Below are positions 42,416-54,021 of a stretch of 64,000 nt of DNA, in pieces. The stretch comes from Ciona intestinalis (Eukaryota > Chordata > Ascidiacea > Phlebobranchia > Cionidae): NCBI RefSeq assembly GCF_000224145.3, contig NC_020169.2, forward strand, positions 4,723,555 to 4,787,554. Reading direction: 5' to 3'. Under the pieces are notes generated by a model that ran no database searches, was not told the origin of the DNA, and saw nothing but the letters and a program-made list of their open reading frames with translations. Every line of letters begins with the position of its first letter. The first letter of the stretch is position 1. A program made the translations under genes and the position numbers.

Positions 42416-43236
42416 ATGAAAGTCATCGCTTTAATAAGGTAAGAAAATAAAGAATAAAAATATATTTCCTAACTTTTATATGTTAATTTAATACTGTACA
42501 AGTAACATTGGCTTATTACGTATCATGTTTTTGTTAGTAAATTTACCGCCATAATAATGAAGCATATTTTCAGTACAGGAAATTATTATCTTTACTGTTT
42601 GATCTTGATTGCAATAGAACTTCTTCACTAGTGTTTATAGTTTATTGTTATTTAAAGTGTCAGAGCTCAGTAACAGTTCTTTCCGATTGTTCCGTACAAT
42701 TTTTGTTTCATGCAGTATTATTATATACATTGTGCAGAATGTTTCATTTAAATAATATTTTTACAGTGGAGGCAAGGATAGTTGTTACAACATGATGCAG
42801 TGTGTAGATATGGGACATTCAATTGTTGGATTGGCAAACTTACAACCTGTCGGAAAAGGTGGGAATGATGGATAGCATTACTTTTTGATTTAAAATGTAT
42901 TGGGTAAACAAATGTTTGTATTTATCTTCACAGGGTAGGTCGACTTTGAAAGTTTTAACATGTGTGTGGTAGTTCATGTTTCATTAATGGTATGCATAAA
43001 AAAAGGTGTAATTGAATGAATGAATGTAATGTAATTGCAATGTTATTATTACTAGCTGCTAATATTACTTAGTTATTTTCAGATGAGTTGGATAGTTATA
43101 TGTACCAGACTGTTGGTCACGAAGCAATTGAATATTATGCAGAAGCTATGGATCTGCCACTGTATATGAGGTATTTATAGATAGAGTTTAAGAAGATTAA
43201 GAATACTTGTTAAAACATTAAGTGTTATAAATTGGA
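42189..43236 (+). repeat. DPH6: Redundant copy of the DPH6 5' end (exons 1-3)
   Basis: This block equals 43287-44317 almost base for base, the two being separated by a 50-base gap. It contains DPH6 exon 1 (42416-42438), exon 2 (42767-42858) and exon 3 (43083-43170), all intact. Differences are few substitutions and short indels in introns. It is most simply an unmerged allelic contig end, not extra exons. Using both would repeat the ATP-binding motif in one message. Confidence 0.85.
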
Positions 43237-43513
43237 NNNNNNNNNNNNNNNNNNNNNNNNNNNNNNNNNNNNNNNNNNNNNNNNNNTCCCAGATGTTTAT
43301 TGTAAGCCATACATTAAAAATGACGATAAACACATAAAAAATTCCACAAAATAAAACCTGCTTTTAATACACACCCCAGAAATAAATAAATTACAAATAT
43401 TTTTCTTTTGTTTGCACTAACTAGGGAAATCCCCGTTAATAAAATTCACGTTTCAGAAATCTTAATTTTTGTTTTTAATTTCCTGGTTCGTTTTGGAATA
43501 AAATTAACACGAT

Positions 43514-46500
43514 ATGAAAGTCATCGCTTTAATAAGGTAAGAAAATAAAGAATAAAAATATATTTCCTAACTTTTATATGTTAATTTAATACTGTACAAG
43601 TAACATTGGCTTATTACGTATCATGTTTTTGTTAGTAAATTTACCGCCATAATAATGAAGCATATTTTCAGTACAGGAAATTATTATCTTTACTGTTTGA
43701 TCTTGATTGCAATAGAACTTCTTCACTAGTGTTTATAGTATTGGTATTTAAAGTGTCAGAGCTCAGTAACAGTTCTTTCCGATTGTTCCGTACAATTTTT
43801 GTTTCATGCAGTATTATTATATACATTGTGCAGAATGTTTCATTTAAATAATATTTTTACAGTGGAGGCAAGGATAGTTGTTACAACATGATGCAGTGTG
43901 TAGATATGGGACATTCAATTGTTGGATTGGCAAACTTACAACCTGTCGGAAAAGGTGGGAATGATGGATAGCATTACTTTTTGATTTAAAATGTATTGGG
44001 TAAACAAATGTATCATATTTATCCTCACAGGGTAGGTCGACTTAGAAAGTTTTAACATGTGTGTGCTAGTTCATGTTTCATTAATGGTATGCATAAAAAA
44101 AGGTGTAATTGCAATGTTATTATTACTAGCTGCTACTATTACTTAGTTATTTTCAGATGAGTTGGATAGTTATATGTACCAGACTGTTGGTCACGAAGCA
44201 ATTGAATATTATGCAGAAGCTATGGATCTACCACTGTATATGAGGTATTTATTAGATAGAGTTTAAGAAGACTAAGAATATTTGTTAAAACATTAAGTGT
44301 TATAAATCGGATCTTGTTGATTCGTGATCTGTTAAACATATAAACATGAACTACTTTTGCAAGTAAAGTAAATTTTCGGGTAAATATAAGTAAAAAATAC
44401 AAGAAAATTTTTAAATGAAATGTTATGTTTATGTTAATGTTCTCGGGTTAGGGAAATCGCCGGAGCTTCAAAATCCACGAACTTAAATTACGACCAAGTT
44501 GATGGGGACGAGGTGGAAGATTTGTATTTACTTCTAAAACATATTCAGGTAAATATGAGGGGATGCAGGTGTGTTTATTAAATAATCACCCACAAAGTCG
44601 AATGCGTTGTAAGTCGCAAGTGAGAATGCGGTATATTATTCAAGTCGGACATCAAGTATTTTCGAAATTATTTTTAAAAATGAAAAAAAGTATTTTTCTG
44701 TTTCTACTTAGAGTGAACTTGAGTATGAAGCAGTTTCATGCGGTGCAATTTTATCCGATTATCAAAGGTTAAGAGTTGAGAATGTATGTGGGAGACTTGG
44801 GTTAACGTGTCTTGCTTATTTATGGAGAAGAGAACAAAGTGAATTACTTGAGGTTTGTAAAATTTTATGTTTTTCTAATATATATAAGATATTGTATACT
44901 TTTTTAAGCTTATTCTACATATATATATAGTTTGTTCTTTCTGAAATGGCTATTGTTTAGAGTTTAAACAAACTAATTTCAGTGCTCTGGCAATTGTATT
45001 TCTAGGTCCCATTCAGGGCGCCTTTTAGGACATAATATGTTACCAATATACTAAAACTAAAAAATAGAAAGTCTAGATTTATAATTTGCCTNNNNNNNNN
45101 NNNNNNNNNNNNNNNNNNNNNNNNNNNNNNNNNNNNNNNNNCATAAATGTTACCAAAAACAATACTAAAAAATAGAAGTTTTAGATTTATAATTTGCCTA
45201 ACAGCAAGAGTTTATTATGTTGTGTTATTTTAAACTAAGCAATAAATATTTTACAACAGGAGATGATCCAAAACAAAGTGACTTCAATTTTAATCAAGAC
45301 AGCAGGGATGGGACTTGAACCCAAGCACCTCGGTCTTTCACTTCATGAAATGAAGAGTCAGCTTTTTAAGCTGGTCAGTTTATGTTTTAAGTTTTAAATT
45401 TTTTTTACATACAAAGTTTCCTTCTTAAACCTTAGTCTAGTAAACTATTTATTAACTTTTGTTAACACAAATTTAAAGTTTAAACATAACAGCTTCCAGG
45501 GCATAATATTTGTTTTTTCCATGCAGTATGTGTTTAATTCAAAAAAATTATCTGCATATGTTTGCAGAACAGCAAATATGGAAGTCATATATGTGGTGAA
45601 GGTGGTGAATATGAATCTTTTACACTGGACTGCCCGCTGTTTAAAAAGAAAATTGTTTTGTAAGTTTTGTTGTTATTTACTTTTTGTGATAAATTATGCA
45701 TAAACTTTTTTCTGGCAAATAAAGTTTAGTGTTTACTGTTTTTATATGGTTTGTGCGTTTGGTGTATTATTTAAATAATTAAAGTTCTAGTATGGCCTGT
45801 GTGCTTGGTGTAATAATTGTGCAATACAAACTTAATAAGCAAGGTAAGCAAAAGATCAATTTACCAAAATTGGTTGTTAAAGCAAAAGTTAAAACTACCT
45901 CAGCATAATTTATGCCACTGCATTTACGATACTGTCAGCAAATTGGAAACACCTGACTTAAAGCACCCAATGTCGCCGTTGTCACGTATAGCAGATTTAG
46001 AGTGTTGTGATTCGGTTGTTTGTGTATTGGAATGCTGTCTTATTGTTGACAATGATGTAACAATGCATGTTGTTTAGTCATTGAAAGCTTATGACTAATT
46101 AGTGTTTGTCATTGAAGCAGTAAACACTATGTGTTTTTGTTTACCCAAATTTTTAAATTTATATTAGTAGTAGGAAGGTATGTTAAATATGTTAGCAGTT
46201 TCTATTTTTTTTAATCTTCTTTTAAGGTAGTAAATTTTGTTATTATTTTAACAGAGATAAAAGTGAGGTTATAACTGTATCTGATGACGCCATGGCACCT
46301 GTCACGTATCTTAAGCTTCACAAACTTCATCTTGAAGATAAACCAACTCAACAAGTTGATATTATTACGACTCCTGTTTTGAATAAAACTATTAATCAAT
46401 TAGTTGGAAATAACCATGTTAAAGTTAAACCACAGGTAAAAAATCAGTTGATTATTTTTTTTTTGCAATATTTAAATCTATACTTAATTTGGTATTTTAA

Positions 46501-49500
46501 CTTTTGTTTAACTTTTTAACTGAGTTTGTTGTTTGAGTTGTATAAGCTAAAGCGATTTATGTACGTCTTTTTAAAGTAGTTAGTTTCAATAGTAAACCTA
46601 TGTTTTAAATGAAAACTTATTTATTTTTGTGCAGCTGAAACTTAAATGGAAACAAAACAACAACCATAACAACAACAAGAACAACACAACAATATCTATG
46701 AAGAAACATGAAGATTACCTTGTGGTTGGTGGTATATATGGAATGTTATGTGATGAGAAAAGTGTCGATAGTATAAAAAGTGCAACCATTAAAGCTATGG
46801 ATGTGTTAGCTGGTAAGTAAGTTGTCTGAAAAAAAAACGTTTTGCAAACTTTGGTTTTGTTTTGACTCTAACTAAAGTAATATTTTGTAATGGTGTATTT
46901 CCAGTGGGCGACGCCCTGCAGTGTAAAATGCCATTGGATCTGAGCTTTGAGGACTGAATTAGCACATAAGTTTTTTTTATAATACAAATCTAATGTAACT
47001 TAAGAAAAAGGCGACTTTACCAGATTTTTTATGTGTTAGTTTTATTCCATTTAACTACTGTTATAATTGTACTTTAATTTCATTTTTATTTTTATTTTTA
47101 GGCACTCTGCAGCAGCATGGACACTCATTGAAGGATGCAACTTATATTCATCTATACATAGCTGATATGAGTGACTTCCATGTTATCAACTCTGTTTATA
47201 AGAAATACTTCAAGCGTGAACCACCATCACGAGTTTGTGTGGCAGTTTGGTTAGGAAAGAATGCTCTGCTTCAGGTATATGTCTTGAGTTTGCTATTTCA
47301 GCAATGCCAAGAAGCCTGTCAGCCCTTTTTAAGGTAGAAAATTTGGGCATCTAATGTGTATTTATAAGTTTCTTGTATTCTTATACATGCATAAATATCA
47401 GTTTGGGACAAATATATGGCATGTTTTTGGTTTGTAATATGTATTGGGATGTTAACACAGTTTATTTGGTAAATTTTAACATGTTGCACCAATTTTGGTT
47501 CTTAAGCATTGCACATAACAATATATTTTATCTCATGACTGTCATCTACAGATGGATTGTTTATCGCATCACAATGAAAAACAAACACGAAACAATCTTC
47601 ACGTTCAATCTGTTTCACATTGGGCTCCTGCTAATATTGGTAAGAATTAGCATTATGATGTAACAGAACTTAACATTGGTTCTATTCATAATGAATGGCT
47701 TATTGATCAAAATATTTTTTTAATACAAAAATAGAAAGAATAAACAATGGTCGCAAAATGCATGACCAAACACAGCCGATCCAGTATGAACACAAATGAA
47801 CGCACAATAGAAATAAAAATAAACAAACAGGCGTGTCGCTTCAATAAATAACAGTAAAGTTTTATTGCAAGGTCTTTGTGGGTCAGATACCTGAGTATAT
47901 TTATTTTGGCTCACTATCTCAAAACTTAACGTTTTAATAGGTTTTCTACCCACAGAATTTTCATAGTCTCCAACAACATCTTTGTAATATATTCTTAAAA
48001 ATATGCTCTCATGCAAATCATCGTATATTTAAGTTTAAGTGAAACTCTAATTAAAAATAAAAATATATAGGTATTAAAATTTAACTAAAAATATATATTT
48101 AAAAGTGAAAAATTAGTTAGTAAAATTTAAGCGAAAATGCAATTAACAGTGCATAAATTTAGTTAAATTTAAGTGAATATACATTTAAAAGTGATCAAAA
48201 TTAGACAATTGGTTAGTATTTTTTTAAATGTATTTAAAATCCCACAGGTCCCTACAGTCAATGTGTTACACGGGGCAATGTTCATTATATAGCTGGACAG
48301 ATTGGGTTGGTTCCTGGTTCAATGAAGTTGGTGGAGGGATGTTATGAACAAGCATACCTTGCTATGAAGCATGTGAAGGTTTATTGTGTGTATATTGTTG
48401 TAATGGTGTGATCTCAAAAATTACTTTTGTCCTTTAAATACAAAAAAATACTATTTTCTGGAACAGGTCTTGGGCTATGAGCTACACCTTATTTAGAACA
48501 TAAGTTGCCTAGTAGTGGTTGATATATCTAAAACAATGTACGTAATTCCTAATTGCATTTGTCTAAAAAAGACCTTTATACAGTAGTGGTTGGGGCATGA
48601 CCGCAACTATTTACATTCCTATTTGATATACTATACTTCTACAGTTACATCCCATTTTGAGGCCTATTTCTAACAATTGATATTTGATACAGTTACAGTT
48701 CATATTTTTTTTAAAATATACAACTATACAAGTAGATAGGTTTACATTCCTATTTAAGTTCGTCTTATAATTAGATAGGTCCATGTAGTTAATCTAAATT
48801 TCTACAATTTGTCAAAACATTGTATATACTGTCATAGTTTTTTTTTGCATATTAAAGCATAAATTCCCTTTAAAAATCTTTTTTTGCAGAGTATATTAAA
48901 AGTGATGAAACCACCAAGTACATTGCGCAATACAATTCAGTGTGTGTGTTATATAACGGTTGATACGTTTGTTAATGTTGCTCGCAAGTGTTGGGATGAA
49001 CAATGCGTGGAATATGAAGGTCAGGTTGTTTATTGTGCCAGGGAATTAGAAATTACTTGTAAAAGGGTTACAGAATTTTAGGGTTTTACTCAATGGGTGT
49101 GGTCCTTTTCATCGAGGGGACAATTGTGGCAATTTTGCCCAAAATTTCCCTAAAAAAATCCACTTCAGAAAACCTTGCTCCTACAGAACATACCTACATT
49201 CTTATTTTTCGGTTTATTTTGATAAAATTTCATTACTAGAAATTTCCTTTATTTGAGATTTATTTCCTCAGAAATCGGTAATCTCCCGATATACGTGGTT
49301 GTTCCTCACCTACCTAAGAATAGCTCCATTGAGTGGCAGGTTATTTCATCTAATAAAGATCATATAAATGATGATGGAATGGAATTAACTACAATAACAT
49401 CAACATCATATGCAGGTGGGATATTAACCCCAGTGTAAGCATGAGGGTAAAGAAATACATAGGTGTTTGTTGTATATTTAGATACCCTTTTTATGATTTG

Positions 49501-50365
49501 ACAGTGAACATGAGGTGTATGGCTATGAATACACCATGTGTGTTTGGTGTATAAGACACCCATGTTATAACTGGACAGTGAGCATGAGGTGTATAAATAC
49601 ACCATATGCATCTGTTGTATAAGAAGCCAAGCATGTTACAGCTCGACAGTGGGCATGGGGTGTGTATAAGATAAGAGAACACGTTAAATTATAACTGATT
49701 AAGAGTAATAGTACCATTAATAGACATTTATTGTTTGTTTGTTTTTCAGATACCAAGAATATTTGTAGTGATGATGGAATAACTCAAAGTTTAAGAAATA
49801 ATTTCCAAGTTTTAAAATCGAAGATAAAAGATCAGAAATTGTCGTTGAATAATCTTCTTCAAATTCGCTTATTTCATGCAGTGGACGATCTGCCTATTAA
49901 TATTGGTTTGTTTCTATTTTATTCTGAGTGTATGTTGGCAAAATATACAGTTATACACCCAAGTGATTATAATCATTACATTTAATTTTTTTTATGAAAA
50001 TAGAGTCTAGATTTTAGCATAGAGTGTAGCCTAGATTGACAAAGATCCAGAAATCTACACAATGTAGACTTTCCTTTTATAGGAAATTAAACATAGATTA
50101 TGCTAAACAAAGGTAATGCCTTTAGTGTAGCATACTTGGTTACCAAAATGAACTGGAACCCTACAAAGTAATAAAGTAAATATTATAGCTGTACCCAAGT
50201 TTATATACTATAAATTATTTTACAGATTTTTACAACCAACTATGGGGGGAAGAGGAAGTCCCAAGTTTTGTTCTCGTTCCCGTGGAAACAATATTCACAC
50301 ACGTTCATGATGATCGGCAAATTATTTTCCAAATGTTATGTTTAATTAATCAAAATGTTATTTAA
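43514..50365 (+). CDS. DPH6: Diphthine-ammonia ligase, long form with RidA-like domains
   Basis: DPH6 performs the last step of diphthamide synthesis on elongation factor 2, ATP-dependent amidation. Exons: 43514-43536, 43863-43954, 44157-44244, 44452-44548, 44712-44852, 45260-45373, 45568-45659, 46255-46435, 46635-46812, 47102-47274, 47552-47639, 48248-48378, 48890-49019, 49272-49415, 49750-49905, 50226-50365. Phases agree and give 655 residues. The N-terminal ATP-pyrophosphatase domain has the PP-loop ALISGGKDSCYNM, SCGAILSDYQRLRVENVC and GEGGEYESFTLDCPLF. After an Asn/Lys-rich linker come RidA/YjgF-like parts (EDYLVVGGIYG; HVQSVSHWAPANIGPYSQ; HYIAGQIGLVPGSM). The human protein has only the first domain (about 267 residues), while yeast Dph6 has the long form, so this gene keeps the ancestral layout. 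The first three exons are also in the redundant block at 42189-43236. Confidence 0.95.
49440..49680. repeat. Dispersed 'GAGCATGAGGTGTATAAATACACC' repeat, DPH6 intron array
   Basis: Three tandem units of about 72-75 bases: gacagtgaacatgaggtgta, gacagtgagcatgaggtgta and gacagtgggcatggggtgtg, each followed or preceded by atacaccat, ggtgtataag and catgttayarctg. The core ggtgtataaatacacc is palindromic. This is the clearest of four or five sites in the window. Confidence 0.75.
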
Positions 50366-50627
50366 AGGATTTGTAAACTGTATCGTAGTATTTTAATCAT
50401 TTGAATCTCAATTGTAATGATTTAGTGTTTCATAAAGGATATTTGGTGCTGCTTTTTTCTTGTCAAGCTGCTTTTTATATGTAAAAACTTTTACCCTCAA
50501 AGTCATGACCAAAATTGAACTAAATGGGTGGCAAAGTTATTGTTTTATTTAGTGCCCACACTGTACTGTGTTGTTTACATTGAATTTTAAAAGGATGTAT
50601 TTGACAATTATGATACTTGAAATAGCA

Positions 50628-50633
50628 AATAAA
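50628..50633 (+). terminator. DPH6 poly(A) signal
   Basis: AATAAA 263 bases after the DPH6 stop and only 90 bases before the candidate trans-splice acceptor of ELP6. Confidence 0.6.
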
Positions 50634-50703
50634 AATGGTTGGCCTACAAAACAGCTTCCATCACTAAAAAAATGATGGGAAAATTTTTGCAAATTTTATT
50701 TAA

Positions 50704-50723
50704 CAAAATATTTGTTTTTTCAG
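50704..50723 (+). promoter_or_regulatory. Candidate trans-splice acceptor before ELP6
   Basis: caaaatatttgttttttcag, 20 bases before the ATG at 50744. The gene is otherwise single-exon, so a 3' splice site here has no cis partner. Confidence 0.55.
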
Positions 50724-50743
50724 AATATTAGGATTTAAACAAA

Positions 50744-51481
50744 ATGTTTGATCAGTTGAATAATTTTCTTGGTTGGAGGACAACAGATGGATTGAAAGAA
50801 GATTTCATCCTTCTTAAAGATGGAGGACCCAGTTTTATTGAAGCTCCTTTTCTTCTTCATCATTTCATCTCTTTCTACTTAAGATCCGGACACAAAGTAG
50901 TTCTCACTTCTTTGGAGCAAACCCCTCCTCACTATGTTGTCTCCGGATCAAAAATCGGATGCAACTTGGAAAGAGAGATCTCTGAAAGGAATCTGGAGGT
51001 TGTGGACCTTTTGGGATCCAGTTTGAATGAATATTTATCTTTAAATGAAGATAAATCGAATTCTTCTTCTACTTTAAAAGACCTATATCAAAAATTACAG
51101 AAAATGACTTGGAAAGTTTTAATCATCGATGATGTTTCATTGTTATTGAGTCTTGGTCACAATGAGAATGATGTCATCAACTTCCTGCATTATTTGCATG
51201 TGTTGAGTAGGAAGAAGGGAGGTTGTTTAATCACATTGTTACATCACACTGTTGACTATGACTTGGCGTTATACAGGAAATGTGAGCGACTCGCTAGTTT
51301 AACAATAGAAGTTCAAGCACTTGGGACAGGATTTTCAAAGGATGTTCACGGAAATTTGTGTGCAGTTAAACGTAATGTTTTGAACAATGCTTCTGTTCAG
51401 CGAAAAACATCAAAGCAATTTAAATTAACTGATCGTACGTTGCACATATTTGCTGCAGGAACTTCTAGTGCTGTATTATAG
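50744..51481 (+). CDS. ELP6: Elongator complex protein 6
   Basis: One exon, 245 residues (human about 266). ELP6 is a RecA-fold subunit of the Elp456 ring of Elongator, which modifies wobble uridines of tRNAs. Visible family features: an N-terminal FLGW start, the RecA-like core with DFILLKDGGPSFIEAPFLLH, HKVVLTSLEQTPPHY, and the strand KVLIIDDVSLLLSLGHNEND followed by LITLLHHTVDYD. The Walker A lysine motif is absent, as is usual for this subunit. It sits between DPH6 and the ENDOD1-like gene on the same strand, with 378 and 287 bases from stop to next ATG. Both DPH6 and ELP6 serve translation fidelity. Confidence 0.88.
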   Translation: MFDQLNNFLGWRTTDGLKEDFILLKDGGPSFIEAPFLLHHFISFYLRSGHKVVLTSLEQTPPHYVVSGSKIGCNLEREISERNLEVVDLLGSSLNEYLSLNEDKSNSSSTLKDLYQKLQKMTWKVLIIDDVSLLLSLGHNENDVINFLHYLHVLSRKKGGCLITLLHHTVDYDLALYRKCERLASLTIEVQALGTGFSKDVHGNLCAVKRNVLNNASVQRKTSKQFKLTDRTLHIFAAGTSSAVL

Positions 51482-51630
51482 AAACTAAATTGTACCTTAT
51501 ACATTTTGTAGGCATATAAGATCATGTTAAAACTTGGGCCACTAGCATGCCTTGCTGTAGAACCTCACCCATATAGAATAGAATATGGTGTCTTAGGACT
51601 CTTGAATTGTTTCATTTTGAGACCAACAGT

Positions 51631-51636
51631 AATAAA
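51631..51636 (+). terminator. ELP6 poly(A) signal
   Basis: AATAAA 150 bases after the ELP6 stop and about 112 bases before the next candidate acceptor. Confidence 0.55.
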
Positions 51637-51732
51637 AAGTCCATGTATTTGGTTTAAGCAATTAGCCTATAAAATAAGTAGTACAAATTCTGTTATATTG
51701 TTTCTGTTAATGTTATCATTTAACTAAATATG

Positions 51733-51748
51733 AAGTCTTTTCCTACAG
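51733..51748 (+). promoter_or_regulatory. Candidate trans-splice acceptor before the ENDOD1-like gene
   Basis: agtcttttcctacag ends at 51748, 20 bases before the ATG at 51769. It decides the start: the earlier ATG at 51730 would be removed from a trans-spliced message, and the 51769 start gives a clean signal peptide. Confidence 0.5.
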
Positions 51749-51768
51749 ATTTTAATAGGACTGTTAAA

Positions 51769-52768
51769 ATGTTACCAAATCAAGTGCCTATTTTCATCTT
51801 TTTGATGATTCTCTCAATCTGTGATGGAAAACAGCTACTTGAAGAAGAATTTGAAACTGATGACGTAACAAGCGGCCTTTGTGATGAATTTTTCCATGGA
51901 ACACCATGGCCTCTACCATATGATGCTAAAGGTAGAGGGTTGGCAAGGTTATGTCAAAACCAAATTGAAGACGGTAAAGAAGGAAGGATTGTGTTTGCCA
52001 CAATGTTCAGTACAACAGAGAGAATTCCTGTGTATACTGCTAATACTGTTGTCTTGCATAGAGATGGTAAAGAAAATCCGAGGCCCGGAAGTAAATATTG
52101 GTATCGGGTTGCTCTTGCTTTGTGTTCTTTTGATGATTATACTTTTGATCCAATTGAATCCATGATAGGACACGCTGAAAAAGATGAAATGGAGCAGTGC
52201 AGAAAATTTCAAGCTGTCACTGAAGATTACACTCACAATGGTTTAAATCTTGACAGAGGCCATTTAAGCCCAAATTCAATTAATGAACAAGATTTGGAAA
52301 AGCAATTGGGCACATTTACACTTACCAACGCTGCTCCTCAATTTGCTGATTTTAACCGTGAGGTTTGGAGGGTATATGAGTGTGTAGCACAGCATACTAT
52401 ACTTGACTACGTACCTGGTGAGAAGGTGTATATTATAACTGGCACCCATGGCGTGGCACTGGATAAGAATAACAACCCTTGGTGGATGAATGGAGATGAT
52501 ATTGATATGGATAAAAATCCAGTAAAAATTCCTGGGGTATTACTGGAAAGCATTTTGCTATCCAGGAAATAAAACACACTCTGCTTGGGGATATGCTATT
52601 GTACAAAAAAATGAAAACGTGTACAGAAAACCTGATTACAATGAATACATCACCCTAAAGGAATTCAATACAAGAGATATTATAATTGCACCCTTTGGCC
52701 CGAGTTGTATGGATGCATCGTTTGGAGTTTTTTCAAAAGTCTTTGAGTATTGGGACGAATACACTTGA
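51769..52768 (+). CDS. ENDOD1-like secreted DNA/RNA non-specific endonuclease, one frame break
   Basis: From 51769 the frame encodes a signal peptide (MLPNQVPIFIFLMILSICDG) and an ENDOD1-type nuclease domain: CDEFFHGTPWPLPYDAKGR, the catalytic motif NLDRGHLSPNS, then TFTLTNAAPQFADFNREVW and VYIITGTHGVALD. It stops at 52572. The typical continuation (YYWKAFCYPGN, SAWGYAIVQKNE, FEYWDEYT) lies in the next frame and runs to 52768. The frames meet at a GGGG run (52534-52537), where one base fewer would keep the frame for 332 residues. A sequencing or allelic indel is more likely than a true short protein, because the downstream part is well preserved. Family members are extracellular or membrane-linked nucleases of uncertain role. 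It has no introns and is last in the plus-strand array. Confidence 0.8.
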
Positions 52769-54021
52769 TACAAAATGTCCGTCATACACAAAAAAGAAAA
52801 GAGAAGAACTTTGAGCAAAGTATTTTAAGAGTTTAACATATTATTTCACCCAGAGTACCAGCTGTAGAGTAGTGATCCCACATATTTGTGTCTCTTTTCC
52901 CCATAAGTTGTTTTTTGTTCGAAATTTTGGTGGTACCTTTAGATCTCTTTTGAGCATTTCTATTTATACACAAATTTTGATTTTTCATTGGTATGCCCCT
53001 TTAACGGAATCAAAACCTGACTGGTCACTATATTTTTTGTGTTGCCATATATTCAGCAAAAGATGTAATAATATGAAATTGTTTTGTCTGAGATTTTAAT
53101 GCTTTTTAAAGTGCACTGTAAATTAAATGAAATACTGTTTCCATATCATTTTTTTCTAAGATTCTATATCCAGTAGTGTTACTGTTTTCCCATTACTTTA
53201 TATTTAGGACACAATATTATATATGTTTTTATACACAAACTGTTATTAAATGCAGCAGAACTATTTTTATGTTGATAAATAATTTTGTATTCCAACAAAA
53301 CATAAGTTCTAATAACGTAACTGTAAATTTTATAATGTTTTAAAAATAATTTTCTTTAACCTATGAATTCACCCTTAGTTTTATACCTATGTGTCATTAT
53401 GAATAAACTTATTAAAAACAGTAAATTTTATTTCTTTACATTTGTACTACATTAAACAAATGTTAACGTTCAAATTTTACAAAAGTGGGCACAATTTAAC
53501 GTTAAGTTTCACAAGTTGGATTGAGTTTGTAAAAATACTTGTATTAAAACACAATGCTTATAACACAATGCTTATTTTAGTTTAATTATACTAAGACCAC
53601 AATGTTTAGATAAAAGTTACAGAAAAGCCTCTGTTAAAAAAGTAATTATGCACAACAAAAATGCTGTTTTAAAATAATTAATAAAAACATTAAACAATTA
53701 ATAGGAAAGTGTTTAAATGCAGCTGTTTTATAAAATACAACTCAAAATCTATGTAGAAATCCACTAAATGAGATATATACAATATCTCTCTCTTTTCTCA
53801 GTACTTTTTTTAATAGAAAAAGGCAGAACATTGCTCGCCACTGTTTTTGATGATGGACATTTCATCCTTTAACAATGTCTTAAACATCTAGACCTTGTCC
53901 TTGTAAATTCCTACAGTTTGTCTTAAATGATGAATTACAAAGTTAGATCCAAGTCATCTCATTGCAAAGTCCTCTCACTTTCCACTTGCGTAGTTTTATC
54001 CAAGGTCGGGTAATGGTTTCT
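52769..54021. other. Convergent 3' region between the nuclease and the Ig receptor
   Basis: AT-rich UTR and spacer without coding signals. AATAAA for the plus-strand gene is at 53402-53407, and AATAAA for the minus-strand gene is at 53427-53432 (TTTATT on plus), so the two transcripts probably overlap slightly at their ends. Confidence 0.55.

Noticed and set aside
47720-48016. 98-codon minus-strand frame in a DPH6 intron
   Set aside because: Lies between two solid DPH6 exons; composition is AT-driven and no motif is recognisable. Possibly an old repeat remnant, but not supportable.
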